Below are positions 63,283 through 64,000 of a DNA stretch of 64,000 nucleotides, in pieces. This stretch comes from Cyclonatronum proteinivorum (lineage in GTDB: Bacteria; Bacteroidota; Rhodothermia; Balneolales; Cyclonatronaceae), in contig NZ_CP027806.1 of NCBI RefSeq assembly GCF_003353065.1, positions 558,001 through 622,000 on the forward strand, given 5' to 3'. The notes under the pieces were generated by a model. The model did not search any database. It saw nothing but the letters and a program-made list of their open reading frames with translations, and was not told the origin of the DNA. How positions within the stretch are numbered: the first letter of the stretch is position 1; every line of letters begins with the position of its first letter. The position numbers and the translations under genes were made by a program.

Positions 63283-64000
63283 ATGACCCGTATGAGTACA
63301 CGTTTTTCGTCTGCCAATATCAAAAAAACACTGCTTTTTTGGCTTGCATTTGCAGTGCTGCCAGGCCTGCTGATTTACGAAACGGCACAGGCACGGCAGG
63401 ATATCGCACAGTTTACAGTTACGGGTCTTCCGCCGGTGCTTGGGTCTGCCACTTATGAAGAGCTGCGCAGTAATTATGATGCCGGCTTATATCAGTTCAT
63501 GTTCAACTACAGCGGCAACACCGCGCGTGCATTCAGGTTTCAGGTTCTTTTTTTGAAGAACGGTGAAATACTGTGGAACGACACCAGCAACCCGGTTACC
63601 TTCGAGCCCGGCTTTTTTGTCTTTGAGAACTTCTTTGAGGAAGTAAGTTTTCCGGGTTCGGTTTCTGATGTACTGGAAAATCTGCCAGCTTCTTTCATCA
63701 ATCAGATTATCCAAACGGGCGTACTGCCTGAGGGCAGCTATTCATTTCGGGTAACGCCACAAGCTGTAAATCTGACCCCGCCTGTAAGTATCATTCCCTC
63801 TGTTTCAAACTTTGTTGTACGCCTGCCGCAGCCCCCTGCATTGGTGATGCCGCGTGATGAAGCCATCGTTTCACTTGCAGTGCCGGTATTTACATGGACC
63901 CCCGTTGTTGCAATCGGTAACCTTACAGTGGAATATGTTTTCCGCATAGTAGAACTACTTGAAGGCCAAAACCCCGAAGATGCTATGGTGAGTAACCCCA
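63283..64000 (+). CDS. large exported protein, 3' end outside window
   Basis: ATG 63283 directly follows the barrel gene's stop; ATG 63292 is an alternative. The signal peptide is 'TLLFWLAFAVLPGLLIYETA' with cleavage near 'AQA'. The visible 239 residues are beta-rich with 'TWTPV' and 'GSYSFRVTP' elements, like the N-terminal domains of long surface proteins in the Balneolota/Rhodothermota group. The rest lies beyond 64000. Tight coupling suggests it works with or is anchored by the barrel. Confidence 0.75.
   Translation, partial: MTRMSTRFSSANIKKTLLFWLAFAVLPGLLIYETAQARQDIAQFTVTGLPPVLGSATYEELRSNYDAGLYQFMFNYSGNTARAFRFQVLFLKNGEILWNDTSNPVTFEPGFFVFENFFEEVSFPGSVSDVLENLPASFINQIIQTGVLPEGSYSFRVTPQAVNLTPPVSIIPSVSNFVVRLPQPPALVMPRDEAIVSLAVPVFTWTPVVAIGNLTVEYVFRIVELLEGQNPEDAMVSNP

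Overview
The window reads as chromosomal DNA of a Bacteroidota-related bacterium of the Balneolota/Rhodothermota type. Pointers are the C-terminal Por/type IX secretion sorting domains with the 'YPNPFNP' signature on two large exported enzymes (CotH-like protein, M1 aminopeptidase), an S46 dipeptidyl-peptidase, a one-protein hybrid two-component system (propeller sensor, kinase, receiver, AraC HTH), a FISUMP-domain lipoprotein, PEGA/DUF5683 proteins, and weak Shine-Dalgarno signals. Base composition is moderate, around 50% GC by eye. Genus is not determinable by reading.

Layout. 1-2.8 kb: a gene pair with a nucleotidyltransferase-like member, a small membrane protein, thioredoxin and a trans-sulfuration PLP enzyme. 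2.9-6.9 kb (minus): a MacA-like adaptor and two MacB-like permeases without an ATPase gene. 7.1-10.4 kb (plus): release factor 3, tRNA methyltransferase MnmD and a lipoprotein. 10.4-19.8 kb: hybrid sensor-regulator, secreted amidase, giant CotH-like protein. 19.9-29.9 kb: a surface polysaccharide locus (three GT4 glycosyltransferases, WecB, Wzz-, Wzy- and Wzx-like proteins) with a MITE between two convergent genes. 30-32 kb: REP-like palindromes and an IS110-family element. 32-46 kb: housekeeping and regulatory genes (ABC1 kinase with a TetR-like partner, queuosine precursor transporter, degenerate sigma-54 activator-like protein, tRNA-Lys, two ATPases, DUF2179 membrane protein, P-type Ca-type ATPase, AhcY, orphan antitoxin). 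46.4-48.6 kb: exported M1 aminopeptidase. 48.7-53.5 kb: an accessory island of about 270-bp repeats, duplicated GIY-YIG genes, a second IS110 element, DUF4143-ATPase debris and a DUF433/DUF5615 toxin-antitoxin pair. 53.5-64 kb: exported proteins (FISUMP lipoprotein, PEGA protein, S46 peptidase), DUF3253, a Pmp3-like mini-protein, a second MITE copy, and an outer-membrane beta-barrel followed by a large exported protein that leaves the window.

The most notable result is that both IS110-family elements carry a structured non-coding segment upstream of the transposase with the two-loop layout of a bridge RNA, and guide segments can be matched to each element's own insertion site and ends. For the 50.2-51.5 kb element the match is striking: one loop contains CGTCAT and TCCGGGATGA, which correspond to the left and right halves of the interrupted repeat sequence (...CCGTCAT / CATCCCGGA...). 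The other loop contains ACAGTTCAT, identical to the element's right end plus core, and a near-complement of its left end. That element has inserted into the terminal repeat of the 270-bp family, a sequence present in every copy of the family, so it appears programmed to use a dispersed repeat as a safe landing site.

All calls come from reading the sequence and translations by eye. No database or folding software was run.
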